This document shows positions 11,901-22,600 of a DNA stretch of 64,000 nucleotides, piece after piece (position 1 is the first letter of the stretch; every line of letters starts with the position of its first letter). Source of the stretch: Actinia tenebrosa. Lineage: Eukaryota; Cnidaria; Anthozoa; Actiniaria; Actiniidae. The stretch lies in the NCBI RefSeq assembly GCF_009602425.1, contig NW_022258104.1:112806-176805 (forward strand). Direction: 5' to 3'. The position numbers were made by a program, and so were the translations under genes. The notes beneath the pieces are model-generated. The model was given only the letters and a program-made list of their open reading frames with translations, made no database searches and had not been told where the DNA came from.

Positions 11901-12211
11901 TTTTTTTTCCTAGTGCTGTAGCTTAAAATATTTACATTAAGTAGTTTTATTCGCTCAAATTAAAAGCAAGCAGCATAAAATCTAGTGTGAGAAAGTTTTA
12001 CTTTTACCTAAAAATCCTCACTCTTCAGGCCCAGCCAGGGGGCAGTGTGGGATACCAAATACCTGACATTTTTTGAATGACCTAAAATTTCAGAAATGAT
12101 CCGACACTAAATACCTAACATTTATTTTAGAATCAAACCTACAAAAAGATAACAAATATCTGTAATTAGCTGTTCATATACCCAAATAAACCCCTTGTAG
12201 TATGTCGGAAT
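8993..12211. other. Intergenic, no gene seen
   Basis: About 3.2 kb with only short, unrecognised frames on both strands. No inverted-repeat element, SINE or RNA gene stands out. A T-run lies near 11889-11908. Confidence 0.5.
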
Positions 12212-12326
12212 GCAGCTCAATTTGAATGAAGGACAAAAAAAAAGAGAATTTCAATCTTATATAGAATTGGAAGCCTAATTCTCATGACATTGAAATTCTT
12301 TCGTTTTGTCCTCCAAATTGAGCTGC
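12212..12326. repeat. Fold-back element
   Basis: GCAGCTCAATTTG at the left pairs with CAAATTGAGCTGC at the right. An inner match, GGACAAAA and TTTTGTCC, is followed by GAATTTCAAT and ATTGAAATTC around a central loop. About 115 bp, non-coding, roughly 600 bp upstream of TIPIN. Confidence 0.75.
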
Positions 12327-12879
12327 TTTGACGTCACATGCACGAGGTCTATACCTGAAATAAAAAGGTACCAGATACCAAAAACCCCTATAGTCGGACC
12401 TGAGTCTTCGATAGCCTTATAGTGATAGCCGAATCGTTAATTGGGTTGCCTGTGGTACGATGTTTATCACCAAACATTGATGCACATGAATCTCTTTACA
12501 AGAATAATACTATAGTGAAAGTTAAACAACAGCCTTAGTTTGAGAATAATTTAGATAGTTTAGGTTCCATTGTACACGATATGTCAGAGTGTTTAATCTT
12601 ATAGAAACGTAAATAATATCAAAGACGAGGTTAAAAACAAACTGTCGATGCTCACTCAGCAAGGCTTCTACGTCGTAGTAAAATTAACATAACAATTGAA
12701 AAGAAAAAATCTAAACAAGAGTAAAAATTAAATATTAAGAATCAAATAAATCTAAAAAGAAAGATAAATTTACCTTAATTCATTGAAGTTTAAGACATCT
12801 TTGAGTAACTCTTCACCTATTATAAACCTACTACACTGGACTTGAGCCTGTGGTCTATCCAGCGGTGACCACTAAAAAT

Positions 12880-12925
12880 GGCGGGAAATATTAATAATAG
12901 CGGGAAGGAGATCCAAGATGGCGGC
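12880..12925 (+). promoter_or_regulatory. E2F-like and YY1-like sites at the TIPIN start
   Basis: GGCGGGAAA at 12880-12888 matches the E2F consensus, and AGCGGGAAG at 12899-12907 is a weaker second copy. AAGATGGCGGC at 12915-12925, which contains the start codon, matches the YY1 consensus. No TATA box is seen. This arrangement suits a TATA-less, S-phase-regulated replication gene. The motifs are visible; function is inferred. Confidence 0.5.
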
Positions 12926-15900
12926 TGGAGTCGGAACAACAGTCTTTGAGAGCGATCTTGCTGGTGATGGCTTCGGTAACGATCAAATAAATGATATATT
13001 TGGAGACGATGATGACTTATTCAATGCCCCAGCACCTTTACCACCTCTTTCTCCTACGGGTGTCGATGATGGAGCGAATAATCTCGACGGAGCTGGCGAA
13101 GAACAAGACAACAAGGAAAAGAAGAAAAAGAGGATTATTAAGCGATCTCCAAGACCAAGACTGAATGAAGCTAGGTTAATGGAATATTTTCTGATCTTGT
13201 GTTATATTAGTATTAATTTTTTGCTTAAGCAAAGCTTTACATAAAAATTCAAAGCTTTGTTAGAATCCAAGAAAACCTAGAAAAATATTCTTGAACATAA
13301 ACAAAAAATAAGCTTGTTCGAAAACAGAGCTTATGACCACTTTTGTCTTTGAATGAGTTTCGCAAAGTCGTGGAAAAAAATTCTAAAAGGGTACGCTTTT
13401 ATAGACTTCTGCAAACTTAGATGAAACTTAGTTAAGAATTTTCATTTGCATGTATAACACCTTGCTGGAAGAAGTACATATCCACCCCCTCTCCACCCCT
13501 TCCCCCTCCATGATATGAAAACAATTAATTTTCTTGGCCCTAAACTCCTTGGTCCTAAGGCAGCACTTGGAAACCTATAGAGCATTTTCATGTGACGTCA
13601 CAGCAGCCATTATGGGGTACCAAAACAATACATTTTCTATCCTCCAGGAATTGAACTCTATTTTTATGCAAATACTGTGCAGAAAGTTTCTACTGTTTAT
13701 GACTGCCTTCTCACGTGAGTGAAAGCGCTCTATCATATTTTTCCTAACATTGATTCCCACTCTCTCCAAAAATCTTGCTATTTTTTTTCTACATCCTTCT
13801 GTTTTTAGGCTTTGTGGAGAGCGCGGTATCACAGCTTTGGCCCATTTATGTGATGGGGTAAAATTCAAAGGCAAAGGCCATGAGGTATGTAAACAATATA
13901 TGTACTCCCAGGTAATACATACATATTTACACTTACTTTCTTCTAAGCAAGATTTTGTCCCTTCCATGAGACTGCCAGGATAAGAATTGATAAACCAATG
14001 CATTCTAGTCTAGCTTGAGTACAAACAACAAAAGGTGTTTATACCCAAGCTAGACCACAATGCCCAATATTAAATATATCTGAAAATAATAAGCCTTTTC
14101 TGGGTTTGGTAAACAGATTGCATTCTGGACTAGCTTGGGTCAACACTATGTAAGTTACATTAAACAAAATATATTTGTACTGAAGCTAGACCATATTGCA
14201 CCATGCTTCCAATAATGAAAAGTCATTCACTTGTTACAATTAAAAAAATATAAAAGACTTACTATTTCCTTCTGTAGGCCTCAGATCTTAGAGTTCTATT
14301 ACAACGTTTTGAGCATTGGGCTCACAGACTGTATCCCATGTATCCTTTTGAAGATGTTGTTGACCAAGTAGAAACACTAGGAAAAAAGAAATTGGTTCAG
14401 GTATGTATGGCAAATTAACTTACTCACCCACCCCACCCCCCTTCTTCTCTCCCCTACTCTCCTAATCCCAACCCAAGTTGGCTGGCAAGGGTGTCCTAGT
14501 AGTTTACTGCTTGCCTCTCACTGCTGCCATTCGGTTTCGAGCCCCGGCTCAGACTGGATTGTATGTGAGTTGAGTTTGTTGATGTGTCGTTCTCTTCCTT
14601 GCCACGGGGGTTTTAAAAAAATTTCTGATACATTAATTGTAAAGCACCTGGATATTTATCTGAGTATGTAAGCTACCATATATATAAATTAGTTATTATT
14701 TATTATCATTGATAATCAAATTTTTCCTGTGTTTACAGAATGCCATAAAACAGGCTAGAAGAGAAGATGATGGGCAAGTAAATGAAAATCTATCAGAGGA
14801 TGATGAAATGCAAGTAAATGGTAAGTACTACACTAGTCCAACTAGCCAGTGGTACATGTACTGTTAAATAAAAGCAAGAGTTTTATTGGGTTTAAAAGGA
14901 TGAGACATAAAATAGATTATAAGCGAGAGGAATACTTAAGAGAGGTAACTAATATTAAACACAGAATAAGTCNNNNNNNNNNNNNNNNNNNNNNNNNNNN
15001 NNNNNNNNNNNNNNNNNNNNNNNNNNNNNNNNNNNNNNNNNNNNNNNNNNNNNNNNNNNNNNNNNNNNNNNNNNNNNNNNNNNNNNNNNNNNNNNNNNNN
15101 NNNNNNNNNNNNNNNNNNNNNNNNNNNNNNNNNNNNNNNNNNNNNNNNNNNNNNNNNNNNNNNNNNNNNNNNNNNNNNNNNNNNNNNNNNNNNNNNNNNN
15201 NNNNNNNNNNNNNNNNNNNNNNNNNNNNNNNNNNNNNNNNNNNNNNNNNNNNNNNNNNNNNNNNNNNNNNNNNNNNNNNNNNNNNNNNNNNNNNNNNNNN
15301 NNNNNNNNNNNNNNNNNNNNNNNNNNNNNNNNNNNNNNNNNNNNNNNNNNNNNNNNNNNNNNNNNNNNNNNNNNNNNNNNNNNNNNNNNNNNNNNNNNNN
15401 NNNNNNNNNNNNNNNNNNNNNNNNNNNNNNNNNNNNNNNNNNNNNNNNNNNNATTAATAATTATTAGCACTAAGTCTTAAATATTTGTAACAGATATATA
15501 GACGCTAATAATGTAAATAAACTAAACTAAAAACATAGCTGAGTGGTTTTAGACCTGATAAAACATGATCTGCAAGTTTATTAAACAGTACATTAACAAA
15601 CAGACATCAGTTTTTTATGTGTTTGTCCTCTTATTGATGATAAATTGTGTATTCACATTGTATAAGTAGCGTGGATCCATGAGGCGTAGTCGAAGTATTT
15701 TTAGTACCCTCATGAGCTATGGGTGAAACATTTTTGGTTTATAGGTGTAATTACAAATTACATTTCTGCACGCAGGTCAAGATTCAGAAACAAACATAAC
15801 TTCAACACCAAGTATGGATAATGCTGTGAGTATATAAATATATAAAGTATTAGTTTAAGAAATCTTTTAAACAGCCCATTATACACTACCAAATACCTCA

Positions 15901-17617
15901 TATATTGATATGATAATGATAATGGTGATCATAGCAGTTAAAGTGCTTACCTCTAACCAATGCAACCTGGATTCGATTCCCGGATTGGCGTCGTATGATA
16001 GTAGAGCTGCTTGTTGGTTCTCTCCTTTGCTTTGAGGGGTTTTCACCGAGTTTTCAAGTTTTCCTTCTGCTGCAAAATTATTTTTCTGTTATAATTGTAA
16101 TTAATTTTTCTTTCTGTATCGTCAGATATTTGGTGGGCATGTTGAAGCATCAAGTACACCAGTGGTATGTTGTGTTGTAAATGATCCAATTGATGGTTTT
16201 CACGGTGGCCATGTTGGAGGAACTTAACAAAAGAATTATCAATGAATTCTTTTATTATATCCTCCAACATGGCCACCGTGTCTTTTGTTATTTAATTTAC
16301 TTGGGAATGGTTGAAAACCATCAATAGTGCTATGCCTCTTAGGGAGGTACTCTGTTTTTTTCAAATACTCCAGTTCCCAGCTCTCTATAGAGGCTTTGCA
16401 CCATCATGTGTTGGCAGACATGAAGCACAACAATAGAGTCTTTTTCCGCTGGAAAACTGAAATCTTGGCGTGACCTCGGCACCTAAAAAAAATAGTCTCC
16501 AAAACAGGCTCTATTACCATGGGCTATCACTAATACCAGTACTAAAGCATAAGTTACATGCTATCAAGGCTAACGCTGAGCAATAGAGGACTTGAGATAA
16601 GAAGTTTTGTATGTCATCATTCCATCACTCTTTCATCCCTCCCTCCCTCCCCTCTCCCTTCGTTTCTCCCTAGTTCCCTCCCTTTATCCATCCATTCACT
16701 ATCCATTCATTCATGCATCCATCCCTCCAATCAGTGATTCGCTCATTCATTCATTTATTTGTTCTACGTAGATTGGTTTGACTCCTGAACAAAAGGAAAG
16801 AATAAGACTAAACAGAGAACGAGCTCTAGCAAAACGAAGAGCTCAATCAAGTCAACTAGCAAGCTCGACGTCACAAAATTCATCTCAAGGTATTGATATT
16901 AACCATTCAAATCCGAATGTTATTTTATCTGAAAAAAATTGACGAACTCACTAAATATTTTGCTTTGTAGATAACTCCAATGCTATGAACGCACAGGATT
17001 CTTTGGCAGGAGGATCTCAAAACAACAGGGAAGAAACTGAGCATATACCAAGTGAAAATAGCCCAGAACGCAGCAAACTCAATTTCGAGACAGATTTTGA
17101 AGAAACAGGAACTAAAGAGGTTGAAAACGTGGATGTGTTAAGAGATACTATGGAAAGTGAAACCACGGGAAACAAGGAATCCATGGAAACAGGAATAACG
17201 AGTGACAAGGAAACCATGCAAACTGAAATCTTGCCTGAGAAGGAAACCATGGAAACGAAAATCACTGGTGACAAAGAAACCATGGAAACGGAAGTTACAG
17301 GAGACAAGGCAACCATGGGAACAGAAATCACGGGGGGAAAGGAAACCATGGAAACGAAAATCACTGGTGACAAGGAAACCATGGAGACGGAAGTTACAGG
17401 AGACAAGGAAACCATGGAAACAGAAATCACGGGGGGGAAGAAAACCATGGAAACGAAAATCACTGGTGACAAGGAAACCATGGAAACTGAAGTTACAGGA
17501 GACAAGGAAACCATGGAAACGAAAACCACTGGTGACAAGGAAACCATGGAAACTGAATTTACAGGAGACAAGAAAAACCGTGGAAACAAAAATCAACAAG
17601 GAAGCCATGGAAACTGA
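12918..17617 (+). CDS. TIPIN: TIPIN, Timeless-interacting replication fork protection protein
   Basis: The coding sequence is 1,392 nt (463 residues) in eight exons: 12918-13174, 13809-13884, 14278-14400, 14739-14820, 15776-15825, 16126-16164, 16772-16889 and 16971-17617. All introns are GT-AG and the frame is continuous. TIPIN pairs with Timeless at replication forks and relays RPA and Claspin-dependent ATR-Chk1 signals in the nucleus. The N-terminus is acidic (FGDDDDLF) and is followed by a basic patch, KEKKKKRIIKRSPRPRL. The Swi3 domain (about 78-165) includes GERGITALAHLCDGVKFKGKGHE and FEHWAHRLYPMYPFEDVVDQ, read in pieces across exons 2-4. Exon 7 holds the conserved C-terminal segment LTPEQKERIRLNRERALAKR. 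Exon 8 adds a tail of 13 in-frame acidic 11-residue repeats (GDKETMETEVT type) not usual for the family, which is nearer 280 residues. Exon 6 (13 codons) is the least certain. Intron 4 contains an assembly gap. Confidence 0.9.
13576..13733. repeat. MITE in TIPIN intron 1, CACGTGA family copy 1
   Basis: Imperfect terminal repeats ATAGAGCATTTTCATGTGA and TCACGTGAGTGAAAGCGCTC flank a core with GACGTCACAGCAGCCAT and GGTACCAAAACAATACA. A second copy in opposite orientation lies at 43178-43348, so this is a mobile family. Confidence 0.75.
13999..14063. repeat. Small fold-back, CTAGCTTG family copy 1
   Basis: GCATTCTAGTCTAGCTTG pairs with CAAGCTAGACCACAATGC around a loop of about 30 bases. A related copy lies 55 bp downstream in the same TIPIN intron. 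Confidence 0.6.
14119..14200. repeat. Small fold-back, CTAGCTTG family copy 2
   Basis: TGCATTCTGGACTAGCTTG pairs imperfectly with AAGCTAGACCATATTGCA. The arms match the element at 13999-14063 while the loop differs, so the two are diverged copies of one family. Confidence 0.6.
14472..14710 (+). repeat. tRNA-derived SINE in TIPIN intron 3
   Basis: The head resembles a degenerate tRNA: GTTGGCTGGCAAGGG, an anticodon-like block, then a B-box-like GGTTTCGAGCCCCGG. It is followed by a short body with GTAAAGCACCTGGAT and an ATTATT-rich tail. Comparable heads occur at 15905, 25100 and 43445. Confidence 0.5.
14973..15452. other. Assembly gap of 480 undetermined bases
   Basis: A run of N lies inside TIPIN intron 4. 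A small extra exon could be hidden here, although exons 4 and 5 already join in phase without one. Confidence 0.99.
15595..15695. repeat. Half-copy of a long-armed fold-back (ACATCAG family)
   Basis: The left arm of the element at 26383-26550 recurs here (ACATCAGTTTTTTATGTGT, then CCTCTTATTGATGATAAATT) and runs up to a GTGGATCC. The matching right arm is absent, so this is a truncated or solo arm in TIPIN intron 4. Confidence 0.7.
15905..16095 (+). repeat. tRNA-derived SINE in TIPIN intron 5
   Basis: The block includes AGCAGTTAAAGTGCTTACCT and a B-box-like GGATTCGATTCCCGG. It continues into GGGGTTTTCACCGAGTTTTC, a body motif typical of tRNA SINEs. The copy is diverged and ends just before TIPIN exon 6 at 16126. 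Confidence 0.5.
16187..16326. repeat. Palindromic MITE in TIPIN intron 6, family copy 1
   Basis: CAATTGATGGTTTTCA at the left is the inverse of TGAAAACCATCAAT at the right. An inner stem pairs CACGGTGGCCATGTTGGAGG with CCTCCAACATGGCCACCGTG exactly. A near-identical copy is at 39049-39178 in receptor gene C. Confidence 0.85.
16380..16450. repeat. Fragment of the 42854-43016 fold-back family
   Basis: GAGGCTTTGCACCATCATGT and ACAATAGAGTCTTTTTCC match, in reverse, the right half of the element at 42854-43016. Only one arm is preserved. Confidence 0.55.
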
Positions 17618-17765
17618 AGGTACACGAGACAAGGAAACCATGGAAACTGACATCTCGCGGGATAAGGAAACCATGGAAACGAAAATTGCACAGGACAATG
17701 AAACCATGGAAACAAGTCACGCCGGATAAGGAACCATGGAAACAACAGAGCTGACAGTAACCACG
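17150..17765 (+). repeat. 33-bp coding minisatellite in TIPIN exon 8
   Basis: About 18 tandem units of 33 bp, each with a central GAAACCATGGAAAC, alternate between two or three sub-types (ending GAAATCAC, GAAAATCAC or GAAGTTACAG). The first 13 units are in frame with TIPIN. Near 17577 a unit is one base longer and the frame changes, giving a stop at 17615-17617. The remaining units run on in another frame to about 17765. Confidence 0.9.
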
Positions 17766-17843
17766 GAAACTTAAAGTATTATTTTAGCTAAACCCTTAGA
17801 ATCATCGATTAAAGGAAATCACTGGACTACTGTAATTTGATGA

Positions 17844-17945
17844 TCAGATAGTGGTGATAATAATGGCGATGGTGATGTGATGTGATGATATCGTGGTGGT
17901 GATGATAATGACGATGGTGATGGTGGTGGTAATTGGAAGATGATG
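17844..17945. repeat. GAT/GGT-rich low-complexity tract
   Basis: Degenerate GATGATGGTGATG-type trinucleotide repeats in the TIPIN 3' flank or 3' UTR. The His/Thr/Ile-rich frame on the minus strand is an artefact. Confidence 0.7.
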
Positions 17946-18178
17946 CTTAGGATAATAATTGCTGATTAAGATAACTAAAGCTGATAATGCTGAAATGTCT
18001 GCAGAAAGTCGCCCCTCTTCCGACCACGTAGAAATCTTTCTGGCATTCGTATTATATATAGATATCAAGACAATATTAATAAGTAAGCTTACTTAATATT
18101 CTCTTGATGGATATCTAACAAATTAGAAATACATTTCGAATCTTCCATTTTAGTTGAGTTACAGAACTATTAATTGTT

Positions 18179-18184
18179 AATAAA
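18179..18184 (+). promoter_or_regulatory. Candidate TIPIN polyadenylation signal
   Basis: AATAAA lies about 560 bp after the TIPIN stop codon and is the first canonical hexamer downstream of it. Use of the site is inferred. Confidence 0.4.
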
Positions 18185-18189
18185 GAAAC

Positions 18190-18415
18190 GGTTTTATATC
18201 ACTTAGTATTGCAACCTCTCTAAAGAAACCACATGGAGTTAGCAAACACAATGAAATCGAACAACTTGCCAGCATAAATCTGAACTAGTCCGAAACAAAT
18301 AGTAAAATGGAAAAAAAAACACTTTTAAATTACTTAGTATTGTAACCTCTCTTAAGCGACCACATGCAAAGCGACCACCAAGACTACATAAGAACTAGTC
18401 TGAAAACAAAAGATA
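18190..18415. repeat. Diverged direct duplication of about 130 bp
   Basis: ACTTAGTATTGCAACCTCTC ... ACCACATG and ... GAACTAGTC recur in order about 130 bp apart (from 18200 and from 18332), with several substitutions. This is an old tandem duplication in non-coding DNA. Confidence 0.6.
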
Positions 18416-19636
18416 CTGAAGTAAAAAGCTCAGCGTAGATAAGAAGAATCTTAAAAAAACATCAAAAGCTCCTTTGCGTTAATTCTCAGATTTTCTTTAC
18501 ACAGCGGGAATTTGTTTATTTTATACTCGCACAGTAATGAATATTTTCAAAAGTGATAATCATAGCCGTTCGTAACTAAAACAAGGAGAAGGACAGCTAA
18601 TTATAAATGTAGCGAATGAATCTCTATGCGGTCCGCCACTTTTCAGCCATTTCCCATTAGATTTAAATTTAAAATTAATAACTTGTTGGTCGGTGCAAAA
18701 AAGCGGTACTCAGAACTACATGTTTGAGCTCGTAAATCAAATGCTCGTCCAATTTCTAAGAATTAACTTCAGAAATAAGCTACTCTACGTTTTTGCCGAG
18801 ATCGATTGTTCTAGAGTTGCTAATTAGATCCTTCTTTTCTATTTCACCGAAGGGAAGACTTTACGAACTATAGCCTTGTGGATTTGAAATATTTTAAAAA
18901 TCCCAAATTAAAGCGAAAATAAGCTTTTTGTTGAACTGCTTTTACTCAAAAGAAATTAAAGATAGAAAAGGCAGAAAAGATGGAAAAAAGTTTTACCAGC
19001 CATTCTTAATTGGACGGCCCGTAGGGAAACAAGTTTTTGGTAAGTGTTTAAACAGCCTTGGTAACATCTTAAGGCAATCCAATATCGTATCACTCAAGAA
19101 AATTGATTAGAAAAAATTGCCGCTATTTATATTCGGCCATCTAACTAACGCTAAAAACTCTCTTGTAGCTAAAAAATTGCTTATGGGATTTCACAACTAA
19201 TCTTAAAGGAAAGTTCTATAGGGCTGCCGCAGGCAAACCTCGACCGAACAAGTGGACAGTAACTTTTCAATGGTGTTTGAATTTACAGGATATTGGTATG
19301 ATATTTCGCCTGAGAGAAACTAAAAGTCGATAGAGCTTTAAGATCCTGAACTTGTCAAAAAAGTGTGGTCGTTTTAGGTTGGCCTTTGAAATTACCGCAG
19401 GCAATAGCATTATATCAGAAGAAGAAAAAACTGACAGTAATTGAATAAAAAAGGCGGGAATCAATACGAAGACGTTTTGAAAAAAGAATATGTTTATGGG
19501 TCTATTGTGTTAAGTTTTCCGCTCTAGCGACTACGATGTTGAATTCGTGAATCCCGGCTGCCTTAAAACGACAGGAGAGAATTTCGTTTTGTTAATTCAA
19601 ACTCGTTCGACGAATTTGGTCAAAATTCCCGAAGAA
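18416..19636. other. Intergenic between TIPIN and receptor gene A
   Basis: No coding frame or repeat stands out. The last few hundred bases should contain the promoter and leader of gene A, but no TATA box or other clear core element is visible. Confidence 0.5.
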
Positions 19637-22600
19637 ATGGCGAAAAGGGACAAGACTTTACTAAGTTGTGGAATCATCTTCGTTGTCGTTTTTACAGTTA
19701 GCGCGGGTAAGTAGGTACTTATGCAATGATTCCATCAGTATTTCTGATTTGCGTTTTTTTAGTTAACAAGAATAACTTAGTCAACATAAATGGCTTTGTT
19801 TGGTTTCTCTCTTGTATGGACTATTTCGGAAGAATCGTCCAAAAGTCTTATTAAAGCTACATTGGGTCTGTCTAGCTATATCGACTTTCCGATGGTCATT
19901 TACCGTTTTAAGGCCATTATTGATGTAATAGAATTATAACTTAGTACGATTTAAAACACTTCAGCGTATGCATAAATAAAGGCAAATGACAAAGCAATCG
20001 TTCTCACAGCTTGAAACTACTCGATCTTGCTCATCCAAATATTTAAAATGTCCAAGAAACTATTTAAATCTTTCTTTTATACGTAACTTTTAACCTGATC
20101 AGTTTCACAAAACTTCGTGCAGAAATAACTATTCTGCGTACGCCGACCATGTTTGTTAATCTGTTTGTTTGTAATTGTTAGCTGTAATTTTGAAAGATTA
20201 GTGGCTAATCTGTAAAAAGATTCGTTTTTATACTCAAAACTTGTGAGTAAACGATAGTTGAAAATTTTATCGAGTAGGCTTAGTTCAAGACTGTTTCGCG
20301 ACGTTCTCTATGGATTTGTTGTTGAAAAACGTCGCTCGGTTGCTACACACTAAACTTGACTGCTTTCTGTCGATTAATTGATCTCATTATTACTCTGGTA
20401 GCTTAAAAGTCATCGAAACTATACCAAGAAACCAAGATGACGTCAAGAATAAAACATTGGTTCTCATCAGTTAGCGATTTTCAAAATAATTTCGATGCCA
20501 TTTGCTGGTCAAAACTCTCCTTTTGTTGTCTTATAATAAATCGTCTAATCTTTCATTCAAATTTTCTACTTTCTCCAAAGATTCCATACTGAGCTTGTTC
20601 TCAAAATAAGCCAATTATCAATTGTTTTTAAGAATTAGTTATAGCCTAGTTTTGAAAATTTAGTTCAGCATTATAATTTTGGTTGTAAGTATTGGACGTG
20701 AGCAGTGTTAAGTGAAAACCTTTATATATGAAAAAAACATTACGAATTATTCAACACCTGAACGAACTACGCTAATCTATCTATCAGTTTATGAATTTGG
20801 CTTATAATTACAATAAATATCAGCGTCTAATCATAAGATTGAGCCTATATATATCTGTTATTTAAAAATATATGCTCTTTAGATAGTAATATTAGAAAGT
20901 AAAGTTAGTAAAGTTAATAAGTCCAAGAAACTTGGAGCTTAAGTAAGTATTCGCTCAAAATATAAATAACAAAATAACCATATTATATTATTCTGGATGC
21001 GCTATAAGTGAAGCAACTTCTGGAACTAGCCCCTAACTTGGGCATAATCTTTCTTCCATCCCAGACCAAGTGTCATTCCCTAGGGTATCATTTCTTTGCT
21101 TAATGGTTGTGCATGAGAAGACACATGAATATGGATACAACTCAAACAAAGAATGTTATTCTCAAGACCAAGTGTCATTCCCTAGGGTATCATTTCTTTG
21201 TTTAACGGTTACACATGACAAGACACATGGATATGGATACAACTCAAACAAAGAGTCTTATTCTCAAGACCAAGTGTCATTCCCTAGAGTATCATTTCTT
21301 TGTTTAACGGTTGTGCATGACAAGACACATGAATATGGATACAACTCAAACAAAGAGTCTTATTCTCAAGACCAAGTGTCATTCCCTAGAGTATCATTTC
21401 TTTGTTTAACGGTTGTGCATNACAAGACACATGAATATGGATACAACTCAAACAAAGAGTCTTATTCTCAAGACCAAGTGTCATTCCCTAGAGTATCATT
21501 TCTTTGTTTAACGGTTGTGCATGACAAGACACATGAATATGGATACAACTCAAACAAAGAATCTTAATCCAAAGAGAATGATATATGTGGTCTGAAATGG
21601 GAAAACATTGCGCCCAAGGTGAAGAGGTCTATTTATTTATATCAATTCTCTAAAGTTTTTTTCCTTGAGCGTAATGTTTTTCCATTTCAGACCACATGTC
21701 ATTCTCTTAAGAATGAGATTCTTTGCTTGCTTGAATTGTATTCATATCAAGGGCGGATCCAGTATCCATATTTATGTGTCTTCTTACGTACAGCCGTTAA
21801 ACAAAGAAATGATACCTAGTGAATGTCACGTGGTCTGAAATGGGGAAACATTAGAAACATTTAGCATCAGGTTTACCGCTAAATGTTCGGGGTCAGGCTC
21901 AAAAAACACGCCTGCAAACAAGGAGAAACACTCAGCATCAATGAAATGCCATATGGCGGCTGTTCCAGCAACAGCTTCGTCATAACGCCTTGCTAAATGT
22001 TGAAAGTTTGACTCGGAAAACGCCTGACGTCGAACTGAAGTTTGAGGTTTGCGCTACGGCAAGAACGCCGTGTTAAAGGTCTCTATTTCATCGGAACGCG
22101 CACATCACAGGAAACTCAACGAATGGGGAGCGGGCCACATTTCTTTTACCTTGGACATGAAACCAGCAGTTTTTTTAATCCTAAACTTGAAACTATCGTT
22201 ACAGGAAGGTTTGACGGAGAAGCTGAACACAAGCTCATCGCCTATCTTTTCGACGGCTACCAAAAGGATGCTCGACCGGTATTCAATAAAGCCAATGCGG
22301 TCCATGTGACACTAGACATTGCGTACAGTCAGCTTGTAGATCTGGTAAGTACAGATGGGTCAAGAATTCCTTTGGGTCGAACTCCCAAATATAAATTTTC
22401 ATTGAAATGTAGAACTCGCTCTCTTAAACGTCCAGATGTCAAATGGTTTCCCATTTCGGACCACGTTTCATCCCCTGAATCGACCAACATCAACCGTCTA
22501 AATCTTACTATAATTTTCCTTTCTATTTTTACGTCATCAGGATGGTAAAAACCAAATTCTTTCGAGCAAGGTTTGGGTCCGTCAGGTAATCTAGTTCATC

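Noticed and set aside
14849-15470. Frames of about 170-200 codons across the N run
   Set aside because: They consist almost entirely of undetermined bases. The same holds for 26951-27553.
17202-17729. Lys/Arg-rich frame overlapping the TIPIN repeat tail
   Set aside because: It is a second reading frame of the same 33-bp minisatellite, as are the two long minus-strand frames. TIPIN's own frame is fixed by upstream exons.
21070-21567. 165-residue frame over the 102-bp units
   Set aside because: It stays open only because 102 is a multiple of three. The array is bounded by transposon inverted repeats, and single-unit copies have no matching gene.
22042-22204. Upstream extension of gene A exon 2 as an independent start
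   Set aside because: The exon has a good acceptor (GTTACAG) at 22204, and its phase matches exon 1 and the equivalent exons of B and C. The upstream part is intron.
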